Part shown: positions 42,420-64,000 of the stretch, piece by piece | Position numbering within the stretch: the first letter of the stretch is position 1 | How the letters are laid out: every line of letters begins with the position of its first letter | Assembly: GCA_943735955.1 (NCBI GenBank) | Contig: OX030962.1 | Location: forward strand, 2,399,610-2,463,609 | Reading direction: 5' to 3' | Length of the DNA: 64,000 bases | Origin: Piscicola geometra | Taxonomy: Eukaryota; Annelida; Clitellata; Hirudinida; Piscicolidae | Program-made: the position numbers and the translations under genes | The notes under the pieces: model-generated | The model's database searches: none | What the model was told of the DNA's origin: nothing | Seen by the model: only the letters and a program-made list of their open reading frames with translations

Positions 42420-45400
42420 ATGAAGAAAGTGGAAGATACTAGAGGGGTTGAGTTATTGCAAAAGAGGCAGTGGGTGCATTGGCAGAGTGCAGATGAGCCT
42501 AGTGCAGAAAGTTTTCTAGAACTTCGTTTGCGTGCGTTCTATCAGAGGCACCTTGAAATAGAATCATTAAATTGTAAGAACACACATTAAAAAACAATCG
42601 GAAACAGAAAACAAAACACACACACACATAATGATACAATGGTGTGTTAATGCACGATGAGAAACGATATTAAAAATCGATCTTTCCACTCATAATCTCA
42701 CGTGTTTGCATACGATTTATAACTTTATTCAAATTCAATCTTACCATTGATTAATCGCTTCATCAAATAAATCGCACACATTTATTAGGTATTTTAAAAT
42801 TCTATATCTTACATTTTTATGTTTTGCTTATAATATACGTTCTTTTTTTATCAATAAAATAATTTTAGTATTTTCTATTTTAAGGGAAGTATTTAATTTC
42901 ACTTTTTTTTATATTCAGCATATTAGTTATCAAATGAAACGTTAAAAACAAGGAAATCTTTTATTTAAATTAAATAAAAGATGTTATTTAGATTTTAATT
43001 ACACAACTGATTTTGAAGTAGTATAAAGTAATAGATTAATAAAGCTTTCATGGATTATATTCGAATAAAATTTTTAGTCTAATTCATTTGACTTCGCTTC
43101 ATGATTTTAATCAATTTCTTATCAATGTTTGAATCTAACCCATTTTATTTGACTTAATTTCAAAAGCTAATTTTTCAAAAAATTGTAAAAAGAATAAGTT
43201 TGATTGTTAAATTATTTTAATTGCTTTTAAAAAATTCTTCTTTCTGCGCAGTGATTCCAATTAAAAGTGAATTATTCATTTCCACGAAGACGGGATTAAG
43301 AATAATTAGAAACTATAGATTCTGTTCGCACAATGAGAGCACTCTTTCGACTTATCTAGTTCCCACTCATTCTTACTAATTTACTTTCTTATATAAGTTT
43401 GACTTTATACTCCTATATTAAATCAATCAATTTCTCACTTTATTCAAGTAAGAACCTTTCCCATTAATTAGTTTTTAAATAAACACAGTCTGTTGATAAA
43501 ATATTTCATTAACTTCATAATGAAGTTTATTGCAGAAGATAGCATAAAATTTCTAAAGTGTATGCGTTAACCTAGTTCAACAGAGTTTTTCAATTGAATT
43601 GCATTGTATTGCAATAAAAAACTCTTTAAACACAAAGAAAACATGTTATATTTTATTTTTCTAATTATATGCACATACTTAGCTGACTTGACCTAAGATC
43701 GTGTTCCCACCCTTTTGAACGCTTTTGAACAAACAAATGAAAATTTCTATTTATCTAACGCATAGTTTGATCTTAAGAAATGTTGAAACCTCACTATGCT
43801 GGGTTTTATGACAACCACTTGATGTTAAACTCCACAGGAGTTTATCTCTTGAGCCAAAAACACTTGAAACATTAGGTTCCCATCAGTTACTCGTTCAATT
43901 ATCATTCATTTATGATTAATTTACTATTTCACCTATAATATTTAGAGAAATATAAGAAATTTTATTCGTAATGTCATCTTTCCAATTTATTAAATTTTTC
44001 TGTTAAAATTATACAAGTTTTGTTAACTTTTTTTATGAAATTCGTACATCTCTACTCCATGTGTTTCCATGGTTTCAAAAGGCTTGAAAGCTCCATGAAC
44101 GCCAAAGATGGATTGGAATGATTTTAAATATTCGGAAATTTAAGTATTATTCTTCAAAAAATGCAGAAATTTATCTTAAAAAAATAAGTTTACAAATGAA
44201 TATTAAGCTCTTAAATCAAAAGATTGAATTATTAATGTTATTCAAAATTGATTGGGAATGACGTCATCCTCAAGAAGCTCATGGACACCTTGCTCCCACG
44301 TCCCTTCCCGGAAAACTGTTTAAAAAAACTTAAAATAATACTTAATTAACATGTTAATTTGTTTTTATTGATATAATTAATTTTAAAATGTAATAACTTG
44401 TAAAACCATCCATCAGATCTTCAAAGAGAGAATCGCTTTGATTTACAATTGGGTTGATACCACCAAGATTAATTACGTTTTAAAACATTTCTAAAAATTT
44501 GAACATTTCATCGATTATTTATTCGTTCATCCATTTTATGATTTTCCTATTCAATTATTTATTGAGTCATTCACATAACCTCTCTCATCAATTCACTGTT
44601 CAAACACTACCTCCAAGCCCTCCCAACACTCCAGTTCGAGGCTTGGAGTCACGAAGAAAGATGCACTTTCATAGAAGGCATGCTTTCTCGCAGTAGTCGA
44701 AAGCAGTTGGCGCATGTGCAGACTGTCATGGATGACAGGGTTGTCGTTGAGAAAGTCGACTTTACGACAATCTTTCCCAAGTTGTCATTCTTTTTAATGT
44801 GATTCAAAACGGCTATTTAATAAAATTCGAAAAACTAATTTCAATCAAAATATTTCTTGCAAGGTATCTATCAGTGGCGATCTTTTCGTTACTCGACCCC
44901 AGGTCCCTGTGCAGGTGTGCCTCGGTGTGCTGGCATTGGAAGTTCCTGAGTGAACAGGTGGGTGAAGGTTGTGTGGTAAATGAATATTAAGAAATTGATA
45001 AATAATTTAAAATTAATTTTTCTAAATAACTGCTTGAAATTAAGTTGTTCCACAAACTCGTATGACGAAGTAATATAAAATCGACGAGAAAGAAAATAGA
45101 GCTTAAACAATAAATATTAAATCCATTTCACTCTGTTACTATAAAACTTAAACTATTTTAATTTATTTTGATTATCTTTTAAATAACTGAAATGAATCTC
45201 GATCTGCTAAACTATGCCGCTCCAGGACGCGATCTGGAGTCTCAAGTGTTCTCTCCAGGCCTGGTACCTTCCCTACCAGCCCCTCTCCGACCAACTATCC
45301 TGCTGGAAGCGACACTACACCTCATGCGTCACTTCCATCCATTGCGGTATGCTTGAAGATGATGCTGATGGTGGAGATGCAAATGATGAAGAGGAGGTTC

Positions 45401-48400
45401 TTGAAGGTTTGCGAGATTCTGTGCCTGTGAAAAGTTCATGGTCTAAAGTTAGTGTTGCAGGTTTTTTTAATCAATTAGGTGGATACTTTTATAGAGTATT
45501 TCATAAAAATATTATTTAAAAATTTTTTTTTGGACAAATTTCATTTGTTATTTTCTAAGAAAATGATGAAAGAGAAGCAAGCAAGAATAGAGGAAGGTAA
45601 ACAGAAGAATTCTAAATTGCTTTGGAAGCAAGTCTACAAGGAAGTAAAAAGTAAAATAATAATGAATTAGATTCTTTTGGAATTCATTTCAACATGACTT
45701 GCATTAACTTCATAAACTTCAATTATATCAATACTATCACTACTGCAAGTTTACATTTATACTAATAATACTAATATTATTACACTCCAGACAATGACAT
45801 GGTAGTTAGGAAGCCATGGACACCTTCTAACAAATTTCCTGAAGACCTTAGAAAGACCAAACCGTCATCTTCACCACGTTTAGCTTTCAAGTCAGTCTAT
45901 TTTAATAGAAATATTTTTATAAGTTAACTTAATTATTCTTAATATAAATATAAATATTGGGAAAATACTTGATAGAAAAGTATTTAGACAATATTTATGA
46001 TCGAACACCAGAGGAAAAGGGAATGATGCTAGTGGCAAATGGGTGGAGATGATCGGTAGACTGTCAAGCAGAAACGACGCTCATATTGGGGTTTTTGACT
46101 TTGTTGAATTTTTTAAAATCTATTTGTTTTCAATTCTTTTAAAAATTATTTCATTTTAAAAATGTATGATTGAATTAAGAATGTTTAAATCGATACTTGA
46201 AATTCTGACAGAAAGCTGTGCAAGCGTTGACTTCCAGTCGCATCAACTCAACAAGCCTACAAACCAAACACACTACAAGCACTTTCAATAATAACGACAA
46301 CATTTACAACAGCAACATTGACTCCATTGATAAAGTCTTGACGTTGCAAAACTTACAAGAAAAGCGTATAACAGAACTCAAGGCCTTCCAAGACAGACAC
46401 CCTTTGTACTGGCAACGACACAACATTCTCTCATCTTGTCTATTGTCAGTGGGTGACTGCTTAAGTTGTAATGATTAAGAGATGATTGCTGGAGTTGATA
46501 GTAGCTGCTTGGGTAGATGAAGGTGTGCTGAGCTAATAGTTGGTTGAGTGGAAAGGTTTGGGTTAACTATTTTGTTAATAGTTTTAATGTTAGCCATGAA
46601 TTTTTATAATAAAAGTAAATTTTAAAATGTGAAAAATACTTTGTAGCTCTTCATGGCAAGGGGCAAGAAGGCAGATGGGGAGAGATTTTGAGTGGACAGA
46701 AAGGTTGGATGCAGTGTTTTTTGTGTCCGAAAACATCCCAGCCTGGCAGGTTTTAAAAGACGGCTAAACTTTTTATTTTGATGAATGGTTTGGATAGTTT
46801 TACAAAGTTTTTTTGAAGATAAAAAAATGCATCATCAAGGCTTAGGGTAAAGTTAATACAATAACCTTGACTTTCTCATAGCTGCTGGTCGACAGTTTGA
46901 AACCTGGGACGTATCTAATCCCATTCGATCCTTCTACCACCACCATCACAAGCCTTCTCTTCGAGTTCACTTCACTTTTGAAACGGCATGGAATTAACTC
47001 TGTTAGGTGGTTACAGTTACATATAAAATTATTTTTTTTTATCAATATAGTATATTTATTATTAAGAATTAGGTATATGCGATAGCAATATTCTTATTTT
47101 TAGCAACCACTCCAATTCCCATTATATTCACCACCACTTTCATCATCTTTCTCTCCCTCTTCATGATTTTCCAGACGGATAGCTTTGCTCACAGATACCA
47201 CACTTCCATGGAAAGTTCTTCTGACAAAAAGGCACAAACTTAAACCCAATGTTGTATTCAACTATCATCAGCACCACCAGTTCAACAATGGTCTTGATAA
47301 AGATCTTGGTAATGAAAAATTAATAGAGGATAACGGTGACATCAAAAGAGGGACTCAGAAAAGACTCAAAACGTGAGTTCTAACTAGTATTTAAGTTTTT
47401 CTTTCTAGCAAACGCTTATTACATTTTAAAATTTATTTATTTATAAATTCAAGATTGGAGTACGAGACGATGGCTTTCTTAGAGTTTCTGTGCAAACATA
47501 TTGAAAAAGATACCAAAGGTACACCAGATGTCGATGGTGCGAGCGGATTTTTCATGTTGAATCCATACGCTAGTACCGGTTATGTTTTTATTTTATAATT
47601 GAGATATATTCCGAAAAAATTATATTTTGAAATATATTTATTAAAATAATATTGATAATGTTTGTGCAAAAGTATAAATGATGGAAGTATTTATTCAGAC
47701 ACCTTTAGACTTGATCCGCTTTAGCTATATATATTGGACAACTTTCAATTCTATTAACTCTGGTTTCTCTTCATTCCACGTATAAATCTTTCGCCTTTTA
47801 CTAAAGATTTCCGTGGAGGGGAACATTCGAATGAGTGTTCTTTCATTTCTTGCAGGCCCCTCACGGGGCTAACTCATAATTAAAAATATATTTTAAATCT
47901 TTTTATTAATTTCTAGCTTTTTTTCAAAATTCGCACATTTTTTTCAAATTCGAAAAGTATTTGTAACATATTTCCAAATATTCATTTCAACAGAAGAAGG
48001 AAGAAAAAGTTTAGAAATATTGTCGAGCACTTTCCACACTTCTTTTTTATCACCAATCTCATCCATTCGTCCACATCGACTCTGTTAGATATAAGCTATT
48101 TGAAATTCTAAAATCTATAAAATTATTTTATTACTCTATAATTCTTTTCAGTCGATTCACATTGGTTTGTGTCATCAACCAGAAAGCCTGCAATAACAAC
48201 CTCAATATCACTACTCCGAAGTCACGTGTTGACTAGCCCCTCTTCAACACTTCTAGAATCTCTCATGCCATCTTCAGTTCCAACATCATTTGCATCAACC
48301 ACGTATTTATCGCTAGCGCGCCATTTATTTTTTGAAGACAAGTTTCTCTATTGGCAGAACCATCAGCACTTTTTGACTGAAGCTTGTCTCAAGATTTCCA

Positions 48401-50813
48401 CTACTTTTTCTTCCTACTTTGACGAGCTCAACACAAAACTAGCTTGCAACTTTATTAGTAGGTTTTTTATGGAATTATTTTGTGCAGAAATTTTTTATTT
48501 CAATTAACAGTTCCTTTATTAGATTCCTATTATCGAAAAAAAGTTAATCAATTCATTGAATCTTATCACCCAGGTTCATTATTGAAAAAGCAAATTTTCT
48601 GTGAAAACATAAATGACAGCAACAAACTATGCTCCGCCCTTTTGAACTGTCTAGTGTCGTATAAGAGAGAAAGTCTTCAAGATAATGAGGAAGACGAAGA
48701 AGAAAATGATGGCGAGGAGGAAGATGATGATGACGAAGATGACAAAAATGATGGTTTTGGAGGAATGAAAAAATGCAAACTAGTTGAATATGTAGGCAAG
48801 TATTTCAGACAGTTTGTCAAAGTTTCATCCAATAACACCGAAACTAAAAATAACAGTGAAGCTACAAAGAACAACCCAAACAACGAAAAAAACACATCCG
48901 TGCAAACTTCAATCCTCAACTCACTCCAAACTCGAAACACATCCGACGATTCGGGTTCAAAAGATCCACTCTCTCATTCCAGCCCACTAAACTATTCCTT
49001 GGTCATCCAAGAATTCATCAAGAGTGAGGAAGAATACAACAGTGACCTTCGAGTGGTCGTCGAAACGTTCAGAGACCCCGTCTTCAAATCACTGCACAGT
49101 AACAGGGCGATGATCAGTTGGCAGAACGCCAAGTTGCTGTTTGACGATGTGGAATCTATATATAAGCTGAGCAGGTTGGATGGAGAGGAAACGTTGAATG
49201 TGTGAATGGAAAACTGAGTAAATGATTAATGAATGGATGGATTAATGCGTGGAGGATTGGATGAGTATGCGATCAGAAAATAAATATTGCATTATTAGGA
49301 AATAATAAATTAAAAAATTTTGAATACTTTATTCTAAACAGTATGCTTTTGGAGGACTTACATGCCAGAACCAATGAAAAGTCGTCTAAAATGACATACC
49401 CCCCTTTTCTCGGCCAATCCTTTCTCATCTTCACACAGTCCTTCCACCAATCATACCACAACTTTTTGGTGAACTATGACGTCATATTGATGACGTACGA
49501 CAAGGTCAAGAGGTCGAGCGCCTCTTTCAGAGCCTTCTTGGTCAAGAACGAGAGGACTTTTCTCTCCGGAATGAAGAGGTTCAGCCGTGAGAGTTGCCTC
49601 ATTGTAGCTGAACCTTTTGGATATAAAAAACTTTTTTATAACTTAATTTTAAATTTTAAATCTTTCTTTCACAGTTTACCTGACCTATATTTGAGACCAT
49701 GGGAACAAATCGACGAATACATTGACCTACTAACAGCCTATCAAGACTGCGTTCCCAAAGGTCGCATGTCTGACCAGAACCTTGTGCACGCTCTGAGGAC
49801 TTTGGTTGACTTCAAGGCTGTGGTATCAAAGGTAGGATGGGATGTGATAATGATGATGATAGTGGTGATAATGATGAGGATGGTGGTGATAATGATGATG
49901 ATGGTGGTGATAATGATGATGGTGGTTAAGATGATTGAGAGACGAAAAATTATTTTAAAAAATTTTTACTTGTAGACAAAAGTTAATTTAGATCGTGAAA
50001 GAATCCTTAGAGAAATGTCTTGCATGATAGAAAACTGTCCAGTGAGGAAATAAATGTTGTTTTATTCATAAAAAAAATTCGTTACATTATTTTCTAAAAT
50101 AAATTCAAATGACATCTTTTAAGTTTTGTTTCCCACACACAAGAATCTGCAGTCTGGCAGTAGAAAGTTGTTGAAAGAGATGAAGGTGATGGGGATGGCT
50201 TGTCCATCAGATAAATGTATCCTTCCTGAATTGAAGTAGGTGGTGGATAGAAAATAATTATGAAAATTCAGTTTTTAGTGTTAGAGGTTAATGAAAGGTA
50301 GTTTTAAATATATATATAATAATATACCCGTGTACAGCACGAAAAACCTAAAATCAATATATAATAATCTTGATTTTTGCTCAGAATTTACCGACACAAG
50401 CGAGATCTTATTCTCTACCTATTTGACGATTGTCTTTTGGTCACTGAAAACATTCTAATCACCCAGCCTTTCCACCCCTATCCTCCCATCTCTAAGCCAC
50501 ACTACCTTCACACCGCTTCGCTCCAGTACCTTCGTATTGATAGCATTCCTGATTCTGTTTGTGAGTTTTCAAAATTGTAAATTTTAATAAAAAAAACTTT
50601 GAGCATTAAATAAATTAAAATCAGAGATTATATAGAGTTCATGTAAAAATTAATAATCTTACAAATAATCCTTCAGACATAAGAAACGCTTTCAAGCTGT
50701 GGACTCCAAGCAAAGAATGGGTGTGTTGTGTAGCGGATGCAGAGAGAAAGTTTGATTGGCTATCTATATTGGAAGACACTATACAAATACACCTTAAAAA
50801 TCATTTGTTCTGA
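42420..50813 (+). CDS. ECT2L: ECT2L-like F-box/RhoGEF protein, 20-21 coding exons
   Basis: Predicted cytosolic guanine-nucleotide exchange factor for Rho GTPases with an F-box that could recruit an SCF ubiquitin ligase. Exons (phases agree at the junctions of the listed chain): 42420-42573, 44618-44780, 44864-44957, 45226-45447, 45560-45596, 45791-45890, 46012-46090 (tentative), 46212-46444, 46647-46749, 46882-47006, 47175-47372, 47454-47578, 47994-48083, 48152-48457, 48511-49174, 49342-49578, 49675-49831, 49976-50041, 50144-50235, 50385-50560, 50677-50813. The joined length is divisible by three (about 1185 codons), longer than the roughly 900 residues I recall for human ECT2L because of Asn-, Ser- and Asp/Glu-rich inserts. 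Order: N-terminal helical region (SRSSRKQL, VDFTTIFPKYLS), F-box (LLDPRSLCRCASVCWHWKFL), a middle region (KPGTYLIPFD), DH, then PH. The ATG at 42420 is the first after in-frame TAA 42399-42401; an acceptor TTTTCAG at 42365 implies an untranslated upstream exon. Confidence 0.88.
44864..45447 (+). CDS. ECT2L: F-box exons of the ECT2L-like gene
   Basis: The exon 44864-44957 encodes YLSVAIFSLLDPRSLCRCAS and the VCWHWKFLSEQ motif, the classic F-box core (L-x-P-x-L-x2-C-x2-V-C-x2-W). The next exon begins DAIWSLKCSLQAWYLPY and continues with a WKRHY motif, the post-F-box segment typical of ECT2L. The intron between them is 268 nt; the one before 44864 is only 83 nt. The phase-2 acceptor CTTGCAAG at 44862-44863 was preferred over CTATCAG at 44874 because it joins the upstream exon in frame and restores the K-Y-L-S family pattern. 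Confidence 0.9.
48959..50813 (+). CDS. ECT2L: DH-PH RhoGEF exons of the ECT2L-like gene
   Basis: DH begins near 48991 (VIQEFIKSEEEYNSDLRVVV), continues through 49342-49578 (FLVNYDVILMTYDKVKR) and 49675-49831 (LPDLYLRPWEQIDEYIDLL, the conserved late DH helix), and closes in 49976-50041. The PH domain follows in 50144-50813, with IYRHKRDLILYLFDDCLLV, SIPDSVYIRNAF and a final W-containing helix (FDWLSILEDTIQ). The invariant DH glutamate of helix 1 falls in SEEEY. Junctions 49578/49675 (phase 2, giving MKS-LPDL) and 50560/50677 (phase 1, giving DSVY-IRNAF) reproduce the family sequence. Nothing suggests inactivation. Confidence 0.92.
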
Positions 50814-50982
50814 AACTTTTTTTTCAAGAAACTTAGGAAGATTTCAAAGAAGAAAACTACTTTTATGACATTTCAAACGCCCAATCCATATTCATTTATG
50901 TGATTACTGCTTTATTAATTAAATAATTAAAACTCTTGAAATACACAATTTAAGAATCTATTCTTATTATATATGATCAAGA

Positions 50983-50988
50983 AATAAA
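50983..50988 (+). promoter_or_regulatory. ECT2L: Polyadenylation signal of the ECT2L-like gene
   Basis: AATAAA occurs 170 nt past the stop at 50813, in A/T-rich sequence. Confidence 0.4.
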
Positions 50989-51224
50989 AAAAACTATTTA
51001 CAGTTTTTTCTACCTTTTATAATACTAATTTTGATATCTGTTGTTTTCACGTTTTGAAATAATCTTTGAAATCTTCACAAAGACCTACTCAGAGACATTA
51101 GAAATGCCTTCTACGTATAAGCGAAGCGTATTTACTTTGGATTTGCTACAGAACAGACAATGGTTTCATATGTTTCTGACAAATAATTTGTTTGGTCTTT
51201 AATCAACTATGCATTCAGGGAGGA

Positions 51225-52690
<1,466 letters not shown>

Positions 52691-52709
52691 CACACACTAA
52701 CAAATAGTT

Positions 52710-52717
52710 TATATAAG
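52710..52717 (+). promoter_or_regulatory. TATA box of the lectin-like gene
   Basis: TATATAAG is followed 25-30 nt later by GATCAGAGC, a plausible start region near 52740. That is about 185 nt upstream of the ATG at 52924. Confidence 0.5.
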
Positions 52718-52923
52718 GAGATTGATTGCCTGGGTGATCAGAGCTTCTGCTTTTCCTGTTTCAGGTTTCCACTGAACCTAGATGTGTATCAGTTTGTACA
52801 ATAAACTCTTTTCATGCATATTTTCACAGCTTCGCTACATAGCAACGATGGCAAGGGTGCCAAACTCAGCACTGCCTCCCTCATACATCATCGATAAAGC
52901 ACTATAAACCCTCCCTGCAGTCA

Positions 52924-53725
52924 TGTTCCGTCTCAAGTTGATCACTTGTCTCCTGCTCGTGTGTCTTTTTGGAGCTGCCAGCAGCAAAAATAACCGCTCC
53001 ATAGCATACATTGTCTCATCGTAGAATTATCTTTTTATAAACTTGGTAATTAGATTCAAACATCGATAAAATTTTTTGAAACTATTTGGCAGGTTGCCCG
53101 AGTGGGTATGAATCGGTTGGTGATGGCTGCTACATGGTGGTGAAACAAACGAAATATTGGGATAGCGCACTAAGATATTGTAAGAAGAGCGGTGGATATT
53201 TGGCACAAATGAAAGATGAAAAAGAAGTCAATGACTTGAGAAGTTTACAATTTGAAAGTGTGTTTCTAAATAATTCATAAATCATAGAACATTCTTATTC
53301 AATAATTAATGGTTTTTCGAGTTCTAAGCTCCTAAGCTTAAATTTTATTCATGCTTATGACTACCATTGCACAAACTTGGTATAATATAAATTATAATAG
53401 TAATTATAATAAGTTTAAAATTAGTTTGTTTTTGAGTTATATGCTTCCAGATTCTTGTCCTACATACTGGTTGGGTGGTCGGCAATGCAGCAACGTATTT
53501 CGATGGACGAAGGACGAAATCGAAGAAGACAGCAGAACAGGTATCTATCTTACAGCATTGTGTGATGCGGGCAGGGCACCCGTAGTAATAAGCGAGGATT
53601 ACTGGAATCCTGGAGAACCAGGCAATATAAAAGAAGAAACTGAACCCTGCGTTGAAATGTACCACAATTTGAAGTTGAATAACCTGGAGTGTGAGGCACC
53701 TAGATGCTTCATATGCCAGGCTTGA
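52924..53725 (+). CDS. Secreted C-type-lectin-like protein, three exons, exon 1 join unresolved
   Basis: Exon 1 (52924 to about 53032) starts MFRLKLITCLLLVCLFGAAS, a clear signal peptide. Exon 2 (53093-53257) encodes CPSGYESVGDGCYMV and WDSALRYCKKSGGYLA. Exon 3 (53451-53725) encodes SCPTYWLGGRQC, YWNPGEPGN, EPCVEMY and ends LECEAPRCFICQA. These are the ordered landmarks of a C-type lectin domain: W-x3-AxxYC, the YWLGG strand, the WNPGEPxN loop and the last two cysteines. Exons 2 and 3 join in phase 1 (GTGTGT donor, TTCCAG acceptor). Exon 1 with its only sensible donor (GTAGAA at 53033, phase 2) does not match exon 2 (phase 1), so a mini-exon, a sequence error or a frameshift must be assumed. 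The calcium/sugar motif is EPG rather than EPN or QPD and the WND motif is absent, so classical sugar binding is doubtful. Innate immunity or adhesion is the usual role of such proteins. Confidence 0.75.
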
Positions 53726-53800
53726 AGGAAACACTGTCAATGTCTCCTGAAGATGCCTCAGATTGGACATTCGAACCTTTAAACTTTAATTTGAACTTTC

Positions 53801-53806
53801 AATAAA
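53801..53806 (+). promoter_or_regulatory. Polyadenylation signal of the lectin-like gene
   Basis: AATAAA lies 76 nt beyond the stop at 53725. A second AATAAA is near 53869. Confidence 0.6.
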
Positions 53807-53829
53807 TACAAAATTTGAAGCTTAAATAG

Positions 53830-55465
53830 CACTGTAACTATATATTCAAAACAATGAAAAATTGATTCAATAAAATGTTTAAACGCAGTGTTGTTTTTAT
53901 GAATAAAAATAATGTTTGTACTTAAAATCATAAATTACCTATGTTTTGCTAAAAAATAAATATCCGTTTTAATTGTGTTGATATTATACTTGTGGATAAA
54001 AGATATTTCAAAGATTGCTTAACTGGCCGAAACAGAAAGGACTCTAGTTTGAAGTCCACTCGCTAGGCTTTGACATTTTCGTCTGTTAAGGAGAAGCTAC
54101 ATTTAAAATAAAATGTGTAGTTTGACCACAAAGCAAGCTCCATGAGCAGCCCAGGTCAACAATTTCATTCTTCCATTCACTTCTTTTTTCCAACCACAAA
54201 AACATAAAAAAATGATTTGAATCTTCTGAAAACTCAGAAAAGACAATCATGTATTTTCCAATTGTACAAGAAACTATCGAGAGCGTGCACAAATGCTCAT
54301 ATGTGTGCACACCATATTATTGTGACACAATTTGTGTACATAATTATTATGTTTAGAAGTCTGTCACGATGTATACACTTTTATTAAAAGAAATTATGTG
54401 CATATGAGATTATAAAATCGAGTTAAATATACATCATTTATAATAAAACAGAACGCTTATTGAATTATTGGAGGCTGTTAAACTGATAATAAGGAATACA
54501 GAGAAGGTTGTCGCCAAAACAAAACGTTGGAGTGATATTGCAATAGACGGTTGTATAAGGGAAGAATCAGCCCCCCTCCCTTATCTTCCTTGTGTGCACT
54601 GGTGTTTTAAAGCGAGGGAAAGCCGTAAATGTACAAAAATGTCGTTTTGACTGAAGAATTAGTTTGCAACTCGCTCAGGCTTTGAAGCCTGATATGAAAG
54701 GTTCTGCTAGCGTGAAAGTTCTGATTTGACTTGATTGTTTGAAAAAAATTAATCGTAGCTACGTAGATGTTGTCGATTCTTTTTTCTTTTAATAAAAGTT
54801 GTTAATAAAATTTAAATTTAAATTTAATAAATAGAAAATGAGTTTTGGAGGAAATCTGTTTAATAACTTTAAAGTTTTTCTAAATAGTTTGCGGTTATGA
54901 GGTTAGCTCTTCTTTTATAATAATAACTTATTTTTCATGTTTTAAATTATTTGAAAATTAACTATTACTCTAAAAAACTTTTGGTTGCAGTTTTTGTTCA
55001 TCTTGTAATATCATAGGAATTTCCTTTGAAACTTGTTATTGTTCATTTGCATAAAACCACCAATAAATATGTTAAACTTTAAACTAAAAATGATTATATA
55101 GATATTCTTATCTTCAACGCAAAAAAAATTACAAATGATGGCTTATTGTGCAAAAGTACATGGACTGAAGGAAAACTCTCCCTAAGAATCCATAGTGAAA
55201 AGTATTCCTTAAACAAGTACTCAAAATGAATCCGTTGAAATGATGGTTGAGAAGAGTGGAATGTAATAAAAAATTATGAAAACAATCAGGATGAGCAAAG
55301 AAAAGATGATGATTATAGTGCTGTTTCACTTCTGCAGAACAGGTTTTTCTTTGTTAAAACATCTAAAACTATTGAAGAACTTATCGAAACAATGCTAGAA
55401 ATCCATTCAAAGATAAATGAAATTTTGAAAATTTAACTAAAAACTAGCTACATTTTCTTTCCACC
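53830..55465. other. Noncoding stretch, possibly a TMEM132 intron
   Basis: No exon is supported. The first TMEM132 exon seen (55469) starts in phase 0 without a signal peptide, so at least one upstream exon exists; I could not find it here. An open frame at 54468-54650 has no supporting splice sites. Confidence 0.45.
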
Positions 55466-55468
55466 CAG

Positions 55469-63888
<8,420 letters not shown>

Positions 63889-64000
63889 GTAGGTGGTGGC
63901 ATCATGGGGGAGGGGGGGCGGATGAAAGCATAGGTGGGTGGAGTTCATGGGGGGATTGGGTCAAAGCATAGGTGGGTGGGGTTTCATGGGGGGGGGGGGT
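63889..64000. repeat. G-rich tandem repeat starting at a TMEM132 5' splice site
   Basis: The intron begins GTAGGTGGTGG. Two copies of a segment (AAAGCATAGGTGGGTGG, then GTTCATGGGGG or GTTTCATGGGGG) start near 63926 and 63964, preceded by a GGGGGAGGGGGGG run. The array continues off the window end in a long G run. Confidence 0.85.

Noticed and set aside
54468..54650. 60-codon open frame considered as the missing TMEM132 signal-peptide exon
   Set aside because: It lacks a hydrophobic leader and no phase-0 donor connects it to 55469.

Overview
The window looks like a strongly AT-rich animal genome, most likely a lophotrochozoan such as an annelid or leech; the clade is inferred only from base composition, simple-repeat load and Asn/Gln/Asp-rich proteins. 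Genes are split by GT-AG introns as short as about 53 nt. There is no bacterial or viral gene organisation, no rRNA, no intact tRNA and no CRISPR array. Four protein-coding loci can be supported, all on the + strand, plus one candidate two-exon microprotein.

Layout. 1-27.35 kb is almost entirely noncoding: a 750-bp GGAT satellite, a long CA array, two AGT arrays, several palindromic clusters, and a candidate 59-residue protein (7021-8321). 27.5-33.1 kb is one uninterrupted 1863-codon reading frame for a C2H2 zinc-finger protein with glutamine- and asparagine-rich stretches and six fingers, four of them sharing a CNKYFL motif. 33.1-42.4 kb is noncoding, with a possible enhancer near 37.5-37.95 kb and a 590-bp GTA array.

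42.4-50.8 kb holds a 20- to 21-exon gene that I rebuilt by hand from splice sites and reading phase. It encodes an F-box plus RhoGEF (DH-PH) protein matching the ECT2L family. 51.2-52.7 kb is a diverged tandem duplication of about 545 bp, whose second copy carries a CA array of about 425 bp. 52.7-53.8 kb is a small secreted C-type-lectin-like gene with a TATA box and a polyadenylation signal. 55.5-63.9 kb holds six consecutive, phase-compatible exons of a TMEM132-family adhesion-like membrane protein, with a long acidic insertion. Its signal-peptide end and its transmembrane/cytoplasmic end are not found in the window.

The loci do not form an obvious pathway. ECT2L (Rho-family GEF, possible ubiquitin adaptor) and TMEM132 (adhesion and actin regulation in other animals) both touch cytoskeletal control, but their adjacency is probably incidental. 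The most unusual structural signal is at the right edge: a 114-nt TMEM132 exon lies between a C-rich tandem repeat ending at its 3' splice site and a complementary G-rich tandem repeat starting at its 5' splice site.
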